A stretch of 7,824 nucleotides of DNA. It comes from Methanobacteriota archaeon. Lineage in GTDB: Archaea; Thermoplasmatota; Poseidoniia; Poseidoniales; Poseidoniaceae. Positions 1 to 7,300 of the stretch are shown here, in pieces (the first letter of the stretch is position 1; the number at the start of each line of letters is the position of its first letter). Under the pieces are notes generated by a model. That model was given only the letters and a program-made list of their open reading frames with translations, was not told where the DNA came from and ran no database searches. Made by a program: the position numbers and the translations under genes. The stretch lies in NCBI GenBank assembly GCA_002697705.1, contig NZXL01000079.1:5004-12827 (forward strand), read 5' to 3'.

Positions 1-726
1 CTATTAGGGGAAGAAGAGGATGAAGAAAATCCGGATTTAGAGGAATTACTGGGGAACAGAGATTTATTATCTTCGATGATGGAAGAGTTAAGAGAATTTT
101 CTCCCGGTGCGGGTACAGTACTGATAGATGAGAGAGATTCTTATCTTGCTGAGAAGATTTTATCCATTGATTCAGATAAAAAAATCTTGGCAATTGTTGG
201 CGCAGGCCACCTTACAGGATTAGAAACAAATCTGAATGATAAATTAGAATATAATGAAAATAATATCTCACTATTAGAAGAAATCCCCAAGAGGACTTTG
301 CTTTCAAAATCTATTCCTTGGTTGATTCCAGCATTAGTTATGGGTCTGATGGCTTATTTCTTGACAACTGGTGAAGGTGTAGACCTTGTAGAACTATTCA
401 CGGTTTGGACATTGGCTAATGCTGTTTTTGCAGCAATTGGATGTATTCTTGCAAGGGGTCACATCCTAGCAATATTAACCGCCGCTTTAGCATCACCAAT
501 AACCTCTCTAAATCCGACCTTGGCAGCGGGTTGGTTTGCTGGTTATGTACAACTGAAAGTAGTAGAACCAACGACAGAAGATCTTCAAAACTTCCTCAAG
601 TTGGACAAATTCAGTCTTTTCTGGTCTAATCGTGCAGGTCGAGTATTACTTGTCACCGCTCTGACAAATGTTGGCAGTATGGCCGGCGCATGGGTTGCTG
701 CAGCAGGTTTAATTGGCGGAATTTGA
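1..726 (+). CDS. TraB/PrgY-family membrane protein, C-terminal part (5' end outside window)
   Basis: The reading frame is open from base 1, so the gene starts upstream; 241 residues are visible. An acidic linker (residues about 4-30 of the fragment) leads to the family motif LIDERD (41-46) and then VGAGHLTG (66-73), which carries the second Gly-x-x-His of the TraB/Tiki/GumN fold. The first GxxH motif would lie upstream of the window. The C-terminal half is hydrophobic, with membrane segments at about 106-122, 131-150, 153-168 and 212-238. It also contains the stretch SPITSLNPTLAAGW (165-178), typical of archaeal TraB proteins. The family is thought to be metal-dependent proteases or related enzymes, and PrgY limits pheromone activity in Enterococcus; the role in archaea is unknown. 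The stop codon directly abuts the stop of the convergent folP. An ATG at 76 is internal to the linker and is not the real start. The family call is secure; the function is not. Confidence 0.88.
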   Translation, partial: LLGEEEDEENPDLEELLGNRDLLSSMMEELREFSPGAGTVLIDERDSYLAEKILSIDSDKKILAIVGAGHLTGLETNLNDKLEYNENNISLLEEIPKRTLLSKSIPWLIPALVMGLMAYFLTTGEGVDLVELFTVWTLANAVFAAIGCILARGHILAILTAALASPITSLNPTLAAGWFAGYVQLKVVEPTTEDLQNFLKLDKFSLFWSNRAGRVLLVTALTNVGSMAGAWVAAAGLIGGI

Positions 727-1590
727 TTAAATCAATTCACTCAGAACTTTCATCAAATCGACATTTTCATCGATATCATGGACTCTTATGATATCGATAT
801 CGTTGTAGAATGCAAAGGCACTGGTTGCCAAAGTTCCAGGTAGTCTATCTTCTGTTTTTTGCTTTCCAGTAATTTGTCCAATCATAGATTTTCGTGAAAC
901 TCCTAGAAGTGTTGAAAAGTTAGAGTCAGTAAGCGTATCAATACTTTTCATTAACTGGATATTGTGCTTGAGTAACTTACCAAATCCGATTCCCGGGTCA
1001 ATAATAATCAGTTCTTTGGGATGGCCCATGTCTACTAATTTCTGTGCTTTATCAAATAAAAATGAACTTACTTCTTCTACACAATTTTTGTAGTCTGGAT
1101 TATCTTGCATTTTTTCAGGCTCTCCTTGCATATGCATGATACATACAGCACATCCGGTTTCAATTACAACATCAATCATTTCAGGATCACTAAATCCAGA
1201 TACATCATTAATCATCTCAGCCCCAGCATTAATTGCCTCTCTTGCCACTTTTGCTCTTCGAGTGTCTATTGAGATTAGACCTTCAGGCCTTCTTTCTTTG
1301 AGTGACTTTATCACAGGAATAACTCTTCTTAATTCTTCTTCAGTATCCACAGGTCTTGCTCCAGGTCGAGTAGATTCTCCACCTATGTCCAACCATGTGG
1401 CTCCATAGTCCCAAATTTCAATTCCCCGTTTTACCGAATCTTGTAATTCGAATCTTCTACTCTCACTGTGAAATGAATCTGGTGTGATATTTAGAATTCC
1501 CATGATGATGCAAGGGTGATTTTTACCTCTGTTTATATTTCTAAAAACATAGTTTCGGCGGTTTTCATCAGGTGCTAAGTTCTCGCCCAT
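727..1590 (-). CDS. folP: Dihydropteroate synthase
   Basis: Condenses 6-hydroxymethyl-dihydropterin pyrophosphate with p-aminobenzoate to give 7,8-dihydropteroate, in cytosolic folate synthesis. The 287-residue protein is a single TIM barrel of normal family length. Motifs in order: MGILNITPDSF (30-40, Asn34), DIGGESTRPGA (68-78), SIDT (107-110, Asp109), NDVSG (128-132, Asn128), MHMQGEP (152-158), DPGIGFGK (198-205, Asp198), GVSRKSMIG (230-238, Lys234) and RVHD (269-272, Arg269 and His271). All residues expected to bind pterin, pyrophosphate or pABA are present, so it should be active. Loop 1 reads FHSESR where many bacterial enzymes have FSDGG. The start at 1590 is preferred: Met30 begins the first barrel strand and would remove part of it, and no GTG or TTG lies between. 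It diverges from the membrane-protein gene and ends flush against the traB-family stop. A DHPS is not universal in archaea, so acquisition from bacteria is possible. Confidence 0.94.
   Translation of the reverse strand: MGENLAPDENRRNYVFRNINRGKNHPCIIMGILNITPDSFHSESRRFELQDSVKRGIEIWDYGATWLDIGGESTRPGARPVDTEEELRRVIPVIKSLKERRPEGLISIDTRRAKVAREAINAGAEMINDVSGFSDPEMIDVVIETGCAVCIMHMQGEPEKMQDNPDYKNCVEEVSSFLFDKAQKLVDMGHPKELIIIDPGIGFGKLLKHNIQLMKSIDTLTDSNFSTLLGVSRKSMIGQITGKQKTEDRLPGTLATSAFAFYNDIDIIRVHDIDENVDLMKVLSELI
769..798. repeat. Perfect 11-bp inverted repeat just inside the traB-family/folP convergent junction
   Basis: ATCGATATCAT (769-779) and ATGATATCGAT (788-798) are exact reverse complements around an 8-base loop. 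GATATCGATATC (790-801) is itself a 12-bp palindrome overlapping the right arm. The repeat lies 43 bp beyond the traB-family stop, within the folP codons for DIDIIRVHDID, so the codons for Asp-Ile repeats partly explain it. No U-tract follows on either strand, so it is not a bacterial-type terminator. A role in 3'-end formation or stability for the convergent transcripts is possible. Confidence 0.45.
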
Positions 1591-1610
1591 GAACCGTGCG
1601 AAAGCGAGAG

Positions 1611-1620
1611 ATTTGATAAG
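1611..1620. promoter_or_regulatory. Possible shared TATA-like element of the divergent folP/membrane-protein promoter
   Basis: Only about 52 bp separate the folP start (1590) from the preferred start of the rightward gene (1643). The one AT-rich patch is ATTTGATAAG, which reads CTTATCAAAT on the other strand. Its centre lies about 26-27 bases from each start codon. That is the distance expected of an archaeal box A for leaderless transcripts in both directions. The match to the TTTATATA-like consensus is weak, and no Shine-Dalgarno sequence precedes either start, which fits leaderless messages. This is an inference from spacing only. Confidence 0.25.
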
Positions 1621-1642
1621 TTGTGACTGTAAAGGCGTCGTT

Positions 1643-2272
1643 ATGCCGGAGGAACCTGAGCAATCATTGATTCAAGAATCGGGTGATTTTGATTCCAATA
1701 ATTCTGTTTCAGAATCTAGTTTGGAATTAGCCAATAGGTTGATTGTAAGATTAAAGCCAGAGGATAATTCTTCAATTTTTGGCATGATAGCTAATAAGTC
1801 GTATTATAGTGGAGGATTAATGACAATCATACTGGTATTTTGGTGGTTGGCAGTAGATTCAGCAAGCGACGATCTTGACTCTGGACTCTCGACATTTTTC
1901 GATTTGGATTTCTCACAAGTGGCATTAGCAGTTATTGGACTAGGTCTAATGTCCTCTTTATTGAGTGATTTGAGTAGAGAATTAGGTAAATTATTGCCTT
2001 CTTTAATATCTGGCGCAATGTTGATTATGTGCGGCCTATATGTTATTGAACCAATGGCTATTGGATTACTTACCGATCAATATGAATTAATGGACGGGGT
2101 TTGGAGATGTCTTAGACTCGGAATACTTTGGGCCGGAGTCTCATGGTGTGCTCACTTGTTAGTCGATGCATCACTGTTGGTTTGGTTGAAGAGATTCTGC
2201 GATTCAAATGGAATAGAAGTCACTCCTGATAATGATTCAACTAAATCGGAAGGAAAACCATCAGATGCATAA
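1643..2272 (+). CDS. Unknown four-helix integral membrane protein
   Basis: A 209-residue protein that I do not recognise. It has a polar, acidic N-terminus (residues 1-50, rich in Glu, Ser and Asn) and four predicted membrane segments at about 54-73, 91-110, 118-143 and 158-181. Acidic patches sit between the first two segments (SDDLDS, 75-80), and a short charged tail (183-209) follows the last. No catalytic motif, signal-peptide cleavage site or metal ligand set is evident. The frame is open to an ATG at 1589, but that start would overlap folP's start codon by two bases and leave no room for a promoter. The ATG at 1643 places a weak TATA-like patch 23-32 bases upstream and is preferred. The gene lies 41 bp before trm56 on the same strand and may share its transcript. 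The coding call is solid because of the long hydrophobic pattern; the function is unknown. Confidence 0.75.
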   Translation: MPEEPEQSLIQESGDFDSNNSVSESSLELANRLIVRLKPEDNSSIFGMIANKSYYSGGLMTIILVFWWLAVDSASDDLDSGLSTFFDLDFSQVALAVIGLGLMSSLLSDLSRELGKLLPSLISGAMLIMCGLYVIEPMAIGLLTDQYELMDGVWRCLRLGILWAGVSWCAHLLVDASLLVWLKRFCDSNGIEVTPDNDSTKSEGKPSDA

Positions 2273-2313
2273 TTTAGCATACCTTTCATCAATGATTGTC
2301 TTTTGGCAGTGTT

Positions 2314-2871
2314 ATGTCTGGTGAGAGAGTCGATGTTCTTAGGCTTGGATATCGCCGAGGCAGAGATCCTAGAATTACCACTCATCTAGCACTTGTAGGG
2401 CGTGCTTTTGGTGCTGATAGATTTCTATTGGCCGGAGATGAAGATCAAGATATGTTTGATAATTTGAAATCGGTTGAAGAAAGGTTCGGAAAAGGACTTG
2501 AATGCGAATATATCAAAAGTCCTATGGGATGGCTGAGAAAATTTGTTGAAGAAGATGCAGGTGATGGTTTACCAGGTGTCGCGGTACATTTGACAATGTA
2601 TGGTGAGCCGTTTAGGGAGGCGATTCCTAAGATACGTAGAGACCGCCCATTAGTTGTTATTGTCGGTGGTGCTAAAGTTCCCCCAGATGTATTCAAACTT
2701 AGCCAATATAATGTTGCAGTGGGTAATCAACCTCATTCAGAAGTGGCCGCATTGGGACTATTTCTAGATTCATGGCATGGTGGAAATACTTTGGATCGTA
2801 AGTTCGAAGATGCTCGGCTAATTATCGAGCCTTCGGCTAAAGGTAAGAAAGTAATTGATTTGGATAGGTAA
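2314..2871 (+). CDS. trm56: tRNA (cytidine-56-2'-O)-methyltransferase, Trm56 type
   Basis: SPOUT-family RNA methyltransferase expected to use S-adenosylmethionine to methylate the ribose of C56 in the T-loop of archaeal tRNAs. The 185-residue protein matches the usual length of the family. Characteristic segments are VLRLGYRRGRDPRITTH (8-24), containing the conserved Arg/Asp/His patch; HLTMYG (92-97); VVIVGGAKVP (114-123); and the knotted cofactor-binding region NVAVGNQPHSEVAALGLFLD (133-152). The start at 2314 is chosen because the family begins with 'M..(V)xVLRLGHR'. A TTG at 2296 would add six residues without support. The gene lies 41 bp after the unknown membrane-protein gene, and 130 bp of non-coding DNA separates it from carA. 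Trm56 is essentially an archaeal family and is the strongest taxonomic signal in the window. Confidence 0.95.
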   Translation: MSGERVDVLRLGYRRGRDPRITTHLALVGRAFGADRFLLAGDEDQDMFDNLKSVEERFGKGLECEYIKSPMGWLRKFVEEDAGDGLPGVAVHLTMYGEPFREAIPKIRRDRPLVVIVGGAKVPPDVFKLSQYNVAVGNQPHSEVAALGLFLDSWHGGNTLDRKFEDARLIIEPSAKGKKVIDLDR

Positions 2872-3001
2872 AATATAGTAAATAATTACTTACTAAGTCT
2901 ATTCAATGACTTTTGCACCATTTTTAAATTGGTCTTGTAATCGGACTTATTTACACCATACAAACCCAATCATTATGGGAGTCCGTTTTTGACCATCTGC
3001 G
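2872..3001 (+). promoter_or_regulatory. carAB upstream region with candidate TATA box
   Basis: This is the longest non-coding stretch in the window. The best archaeal box A candidate is TTTTTAAATT at 2921-2930, which would place a transcription start near 2950-2953 and give a leader of about 50 nt. A second AT-rich candidate (AAATATAGTAAATA, 2871-2884) lies right after the trm56 stop and would start transcription near 2900. A weak A/T-only hairpin (TAGTAA 2876-2881, TTACTA 2890-2895) lies over it. No Shine-Dalgarno sequence occurs at the normal distance before carA; the nearest GGAG (2978-2981) is 20 nt away. An in-frame TGA at 2990-2992 closes the carA frame upstream. Confidence 0.4.
2942..2985 (+). 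repeat. Inverted repeat in the carAB leader followed by a short T-tract
   Basis: CGGACT (2942-2947) is exactly complementary to AGTCCG (2980-2985), and CCCA (2965-2968) is complementary to TGGG (2976-2979). The two right-hand arms are contiguous, so an RNA spanning the region could form ten base pairs interrupted by a 17-nt bulge on the 5' side, with a 7-nt loop. TTTTT (2986-2990) follows directly, 11 nt before the carA ATG. If transcription starts at about 2951, the left outer arm is not transcribed; the repeat would then act, if at all, as a DNA site around the transcription start. Possible operator or attenuator; function unproven. Confidence 0.3.
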
Positions 3002-4309
3002 ATGTCAACGGGCCAGTTGCAAGACGGAAGTTTCTGTCCTGGTGCTGGAAATAGAAATTCAAGCGGTTATCCTACCTTCCAAGATGCTGCAGATGGCCTT
3101 TCTAGGGGCGATGATTTACCTACTTCTGCAAGTGGAGTTGGAATTCTATTAACTGCAGATGGTGGTAGGTATGAAGGTGAACTTTTCGGTGCAAATAAAA
3201 TCGGCGAAGGTGAACTTGTTTTTACTACTGGAATGATGGGCTATCAAGAGTCTCTAACCGACCCTTCATTTGCAGGGCAAGTTTTGACTTTCACATATCC
3301 ACTTATTGGAAATTATGGTATCCACCATGGTTGTTCAGAATCTGCTTCTGTTTGGCCTCGTGGAGTGATAGTACGTCATGCGATGTCTCAACCCGACCAT
3401 AGAAACTCTATCGGTACTGTCAATGATTTACTTAGGCTTCACAATGTCCCTGGTATTGAGGGAATTGATACAAGGGCCATTACCAAGAGAGTTCGTGAAT
3501 TGGGGACGGTTCTATGCGTATTTGGACCTATAGCAGAGGAACAGGCTCTTGTTGAAAGATTAAAGAATCTAACATCTCCGGATTTAGAAGATTTAGTTGA
3601 CCAAGTTTCAATAGATGAGCCAGTAATTCTAAACCAAGGTTCACTAGATGATTTTGGAGTTCCAAAACCACGTTTGGCGGCTATTGATTGTGGAATAAAA
3701 TATAATATTCTTAGAAGTTTATGTAAATCCTTTGAAGTTATTTGGTGCCCACCTGATGTAGATTTTCAATTACTACTTGAGAAATATCATATCGATGCTT
3801 TATTTTGCTCCAATGGCCCAGGAGATCCAGCTCATCCCGGAAAAGCATCAACTGCACGTCATACTTTGGCATCGGCAGTAAAATCTAAAATTCCAGTAAT
3901 GGGGATTTGTTTGGGTCATCAACTGATGGGATTAGCGTCTGGATTAAGCACTTACAAAATGCGCTATGGGCATAGAGGGGCAAACCAGCCAGTAGTTGAT
4001 TTGAAAACAGGAAAAGTGCTCATTACTAGCCAAAACCATGGTTTTGCAGTTGCTGACCCTGATTCAGGAATGTTGGCTGCTCACCCCTCTGGCGCAACTT
4101 CTCCACCACAAGAGAACCTTCATGGTGCGGAAGTTGAAGTTAGATATATCAATGCAAATGATAGAACCGTTGAGGGGCTTGATGTGATTGGTAGTCCTTC
4201 TTTCACTGTACAATTTCACCCAGAAGCTTGTCCCGGACCTCATGATGCAGAAAATTTATTCTTGAGATTTAGAGAAGTAGTTGACCAATATCTAGGAGTG
4301 ATTAATTAA
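3002..4309 (+). CDS. carA: Carbamoyl-phosphate synthetase small (glutaminase) subunit
   Basis: Hydrolyses glutamine and channels ammonia to CarB for carbamoyl phosphate synthesis, feeding pyrimidine and arginine pathways. The N-terminal CPSase domain spans about 46-190, with GELVFTTGMMGYQE (70-83) and GIDTRAIT (154-161). The class I amidotransferase domain spans about 222-425, with SNGPGDP (270-276), the nucleophile elbow GICLGHQLMG (301-310, Cys303), RYGHRGANQPV (321-331), TSQNHGFAV (342-350) and FHPEACPGP (405-413, His406, Glu408). The catalytic Cys-His-Glu triad is intact. At 435 residues it is longer than the usual 360-390. Most of the excess is a polar extension before residue 46, and about 14 extra residues follow QNHGFAV (around 355-372). 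An in-frame TGA lies at 2990-2992, so the start is ATG 3002; the only alternative start codon before the domain is TTG 3017. The gene overlaps carB by one base. Confidence 0.96.
   Translation: MSTGQLQDGSFCPGAGNRNSSGYPTFQDAADGLSRGDDLPTSASGVGILLTADGGRYEGELFGANKIGEGELVFTTGMMGYQESLTDPSFAGQVLTFTYPLIGNYGIHHGCSESASVWPRGVIVRHAMSQPDHRNSIGTVNDLLRLHNVPGIEGIDTRAITKRVRELGTVLCVFGPIAEEQALVERLKNLTSPDLEDLVDQVSIDEPVILNQGSLDDFGVPKPRLAAIDCGIKYNILRSLCKSFEVIWCPPDVDFQLLLEKYHIDALFCSNGPGDPAHPGKASTARHTLASAVKSKIPVMGICLGHQLMGLASGLSTYKMRYGHRGANQPVVDLKTGKVLITSQNHGFAVADPDSGMLAAHPSGATSPPQENLHGAEVEVRYINANDRTVEGLDVIGSPSFTVQFHPEACPGPHDAENLFLRFREVVDQYLGVIN
4294..4301 (+). promoter_or_regulatory. Ribosome binding site for carB at the carA/carB overlap
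   Basis: AGGAGTGA, in the last codons of carA, resembles the archaeal Shine-Dalgarno GGAGGTGA and ends seven bases before the carB ATG at 4309. The stop and start overlap as TAATG. Together these fix the carB start and suggest translational coupling. No comparable site precedes the first genes of the other transcripts here, which fits leaderless initiation for them and Shine-Dalgarno-led initiation for an internal cistron. Confidence 0.6.
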
Positions 4310-7300
4310 TGCCTCGTAGAGATGACTTAAAGACAATTTTAGTCTTAGGAAGTGGTCCAATAAAAATTGGTCAAGCGGCCGAATTTGACTTCTCCGGTAG
4401 TCAAGCAGTTAGAGCATTGAGGGAAGATGGATATGAGGTTATTTTGGTAAATTCAAATCCTGCAACTATTCAAAACGATCCCGAAATGGCAGACAAGGTC
4501 TATATTGAGCCATTATTATCTTCATCTGTTAAGAGAATCTTAGAGATAGAGAGGCCATGTGCAATATTGGCTGGAATGGGTGGCCAAACAGCATTGAATA
4601 TTGCTAGTGAATTAGCCCACCAAGGAGTTTTAGATGAATTGGGTGTAGAACTAATAGGTTCTGATTTGGATGCTATTGATAAGGCTGAAGATAGAGATTT
4701 ATTCAACAAGGTTTGTGAGTCAATTAATCTTCCAATTTCAGAAGCAATAGCATGTAATTCAATGGATGAGGTTATTGCAGCTGCTGAACAAATCAATAGT
4801 TGGCCATTACTTATCAGACCTGCTTTTACACTCGGAGGCTTGGGTGGTGGAACAGCCTGGGATTTGGGTGAATTAGTAGAAATTGCAACCTTAGGTCTAA
4901 GAAACTCAAGAATAAGTCAAGTTCTAATCGAAGAATCTATTCTTGGTTGGCAAGAATTAGAGTATGAAGTGATGAGAGACGAAGCCGACAATGCAACAAT
5001 CGTATGTACGATGGAGAACATTGACCCTATGGGAGTTCACACTGGAGAATCTACAGTAGTAGCACCATTGCAATCATTTTCAGATAGTGACCATCAAATT
5101 TTGAGAGATCAAGCTTTGAGTTTAATTCGTGCATTGAACATTAAGGGTGGCTGCAATGTACAATTTGCATTCAACCAATCAACGGGTGAAATCAGAGTTA
5201 TTGAAGTAAATCCAAGAGTTTCTCGTTCATCCGCACTGGCTAGCAAAGCAACGGGTTATCCAATTGCTAGGATGGCTGCTAAGATCGCAGTAGGTTATAC
5301 TCTAGATGAACTCCCTAATCCGATTACAGGAGAAGGAACTACAGCCGCTTTTGAACCTACATTGGATTATTGTGTAGTAAAGATTCCGAGATGGCCATTT
5401 GATAAGTTTAGAACTGCAGACAGAACTCTTGGAACCTCGATGAAATCTACCGGTGAAGTTATGGCTATCGGCCGTAATTTCGAAGAAGCATTCTTGAAGG
5501 CATGGGCCTCTTTAGAGCAAGGTTGTCCACATCCAAGGCCTTTGACAAGAGCAGATGAGTCAGAAGGAGAGGGTATGGAAGAAAGAGCATATGAAGAACT
5601 TCCTGACTCAGTACTAGTAGATTGGTGTAGAGTAGCAACCGATAGAAGAATGGGTGCTTTGATTGAAGCATTTAGGCGTGGATGGAGTGTCGAGAGAGTT
5701 CATGAAATAACAAGAATCACTCGATGGTTCTTATATCGATTCGAAAACATTGCAAAGATTGAAAATGAAATCGTATCAATGGCGTGTAATCCTTCAGAAA
5801 TAGATTTAGAATTATTACGTGAATGGAAATCATTTGGATTTAGTGATTCTCATATTGCTGATGCACTAAATGGGTTCCCTGCAACTGGATATAAATCTCT
5901 ACCCAGAGGCAGGGATGAAAAGACTGTAATGTCTCGGAGGCATTCATTGAAACTACATCCAAAATATCGTATGGTTGACTCTTGTGCTGCTGAGTTTGCT
6001 GCTAAAACCCCTTATTATTATTCTACATATGAGCCAAATGGCTCAAATGAAATAGATCACATTCCCGATTTAGAAAGTAGAACTAAGCAACGTTATGTTG
6101 CTATAGGTAGCGGACCGATAAGAATTGGTCAAGGCATAGAATTCGATTATGGATGTGTGCATGCGGTTAAGGCGATTAGAGAAGCGGGCAAAGATGCAAT
6201 ATTGATCAATAATAATCCGGAGACAGTTTCTACCGATTTTGATACATCTGACAGACTTTACTTTGAACCTTTGACTCTTGAATATGTTTCAGAGGTTTTA
6301 CTTAGGGAAAATGCTCACTCTATTCTTCTACAATTTGGTGGTCAAACAGCAATAAATCTTTCACAACCACTCGAACAGAGGCTTCCAGATTTGAAAAAGG
6401 CTGGATTAGAATTAGAAATTGCAGGAACTTCTTGCGATGCTATCGATGAGGCAAGTGATAGAGAAAGGTTTGAGAAATTTGCTCAAAAGGCAGGATTGAA
6501 AATGCCAAGAGGCGCAACTGGTACAAGTTCTGATGATGTAAGAAATGCAGTTGAGCAAATTGGCTTCCCTGTACTAATCAGGCCATCATATGTCCTAGGT
6601 GGAAGAGGTATGGAGATATTATCCAATCAAGAGCAATTAGATGCTTATCTGAAAGAGGCATATCTTGCTCCTGATAAGCCACTGCTAGTAGATGAATATC
6701 TTGGACATGCTACTGAATTAGATGTAGATGCAGCATGTGATGGTAAAGAAGTACTTGTTGGGGCAATTATGGAACATTTGGAAGAAGCGGGTATTCATTC
6801 AGGTGACTCTACATGCTTTATCCCAACCCAAAACGTTCCAGAACATATTCTTGAATTAGTCCGTAAACAAACTGAAGTTATTGGCTTGGGACTCAATATC
6901 AAAGGTTGTTATAATATCCAATTTGCAATACAAGGCGATGATCTATATGTTCTAGAAGTAAATCCTAGGTCTTCAAGAACAGTTCCTTTCGTTGCAAAGT
7001 CATCAGGTTTGCCGCTCGCTAGAATAGCAGCTAACATTACTATTGGAATACCCCTTTCTAAGCAAGACATTCCAATTAGGACATCTGGACAAATATGCGT
7101 AAAGGCGCCAGTATTTCCGTTCATAAAATTGCGTGGTCTAGACCCAGCACCTGGGCCTGAAATGAAATCTACTGGTGAAGTGTTTGGTTCGGATACATCA
7201 GCAGATATAGCGTATCTAAAGGCGAGGTTAGCAACAGAAGTACCGGTTGCTAGGTCTGGTGGCGCTTACCTAACTGTTAGGGACCAAGATAAGAAGAAAC

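Noticed and set aside
76..726. ATG at 76 as the start of the first gene
   Set aside because: The frame is open to base 1, and the residues before the ATG form the acidic linker seen in archaeal TraB proteins, so the gene is simply truncated by the window edge.
1136..1408. 90-codon plus-strand ORF inside folP
   Set aside because: It is antisense to conserved DHPS motifs and has no recognisable protein character; it is a shadow of folP.
1503..1590. Met30 (ATG at 1503) as the folP start
   Set aside because: Starting there would delete the residues leading into the first barrel strand, and no ribosome binding site supports it.
2152..2385. 77-codon minus-strand ORF spanning the membrane-protein/trm56 gap
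   Set aside because: It overlaps the ends of two better-supported genes, is low in family-like features and covers the trm56 start; treated as chance.
2876..2895. TAGTAA/TTACTA hairpin after trm56 as a terminator
   Set aside because: The stem is six A/T-rich pairs with no following T-run, in an AT-rich leader where such matches are expected by chance; mentioned only within the leader description.
5465..5671. Minus-strand ORF opposite the odd CarB segment
   Set aside because: Leucine-rich antisense translation of a well-conserved carB region, with no independent support.
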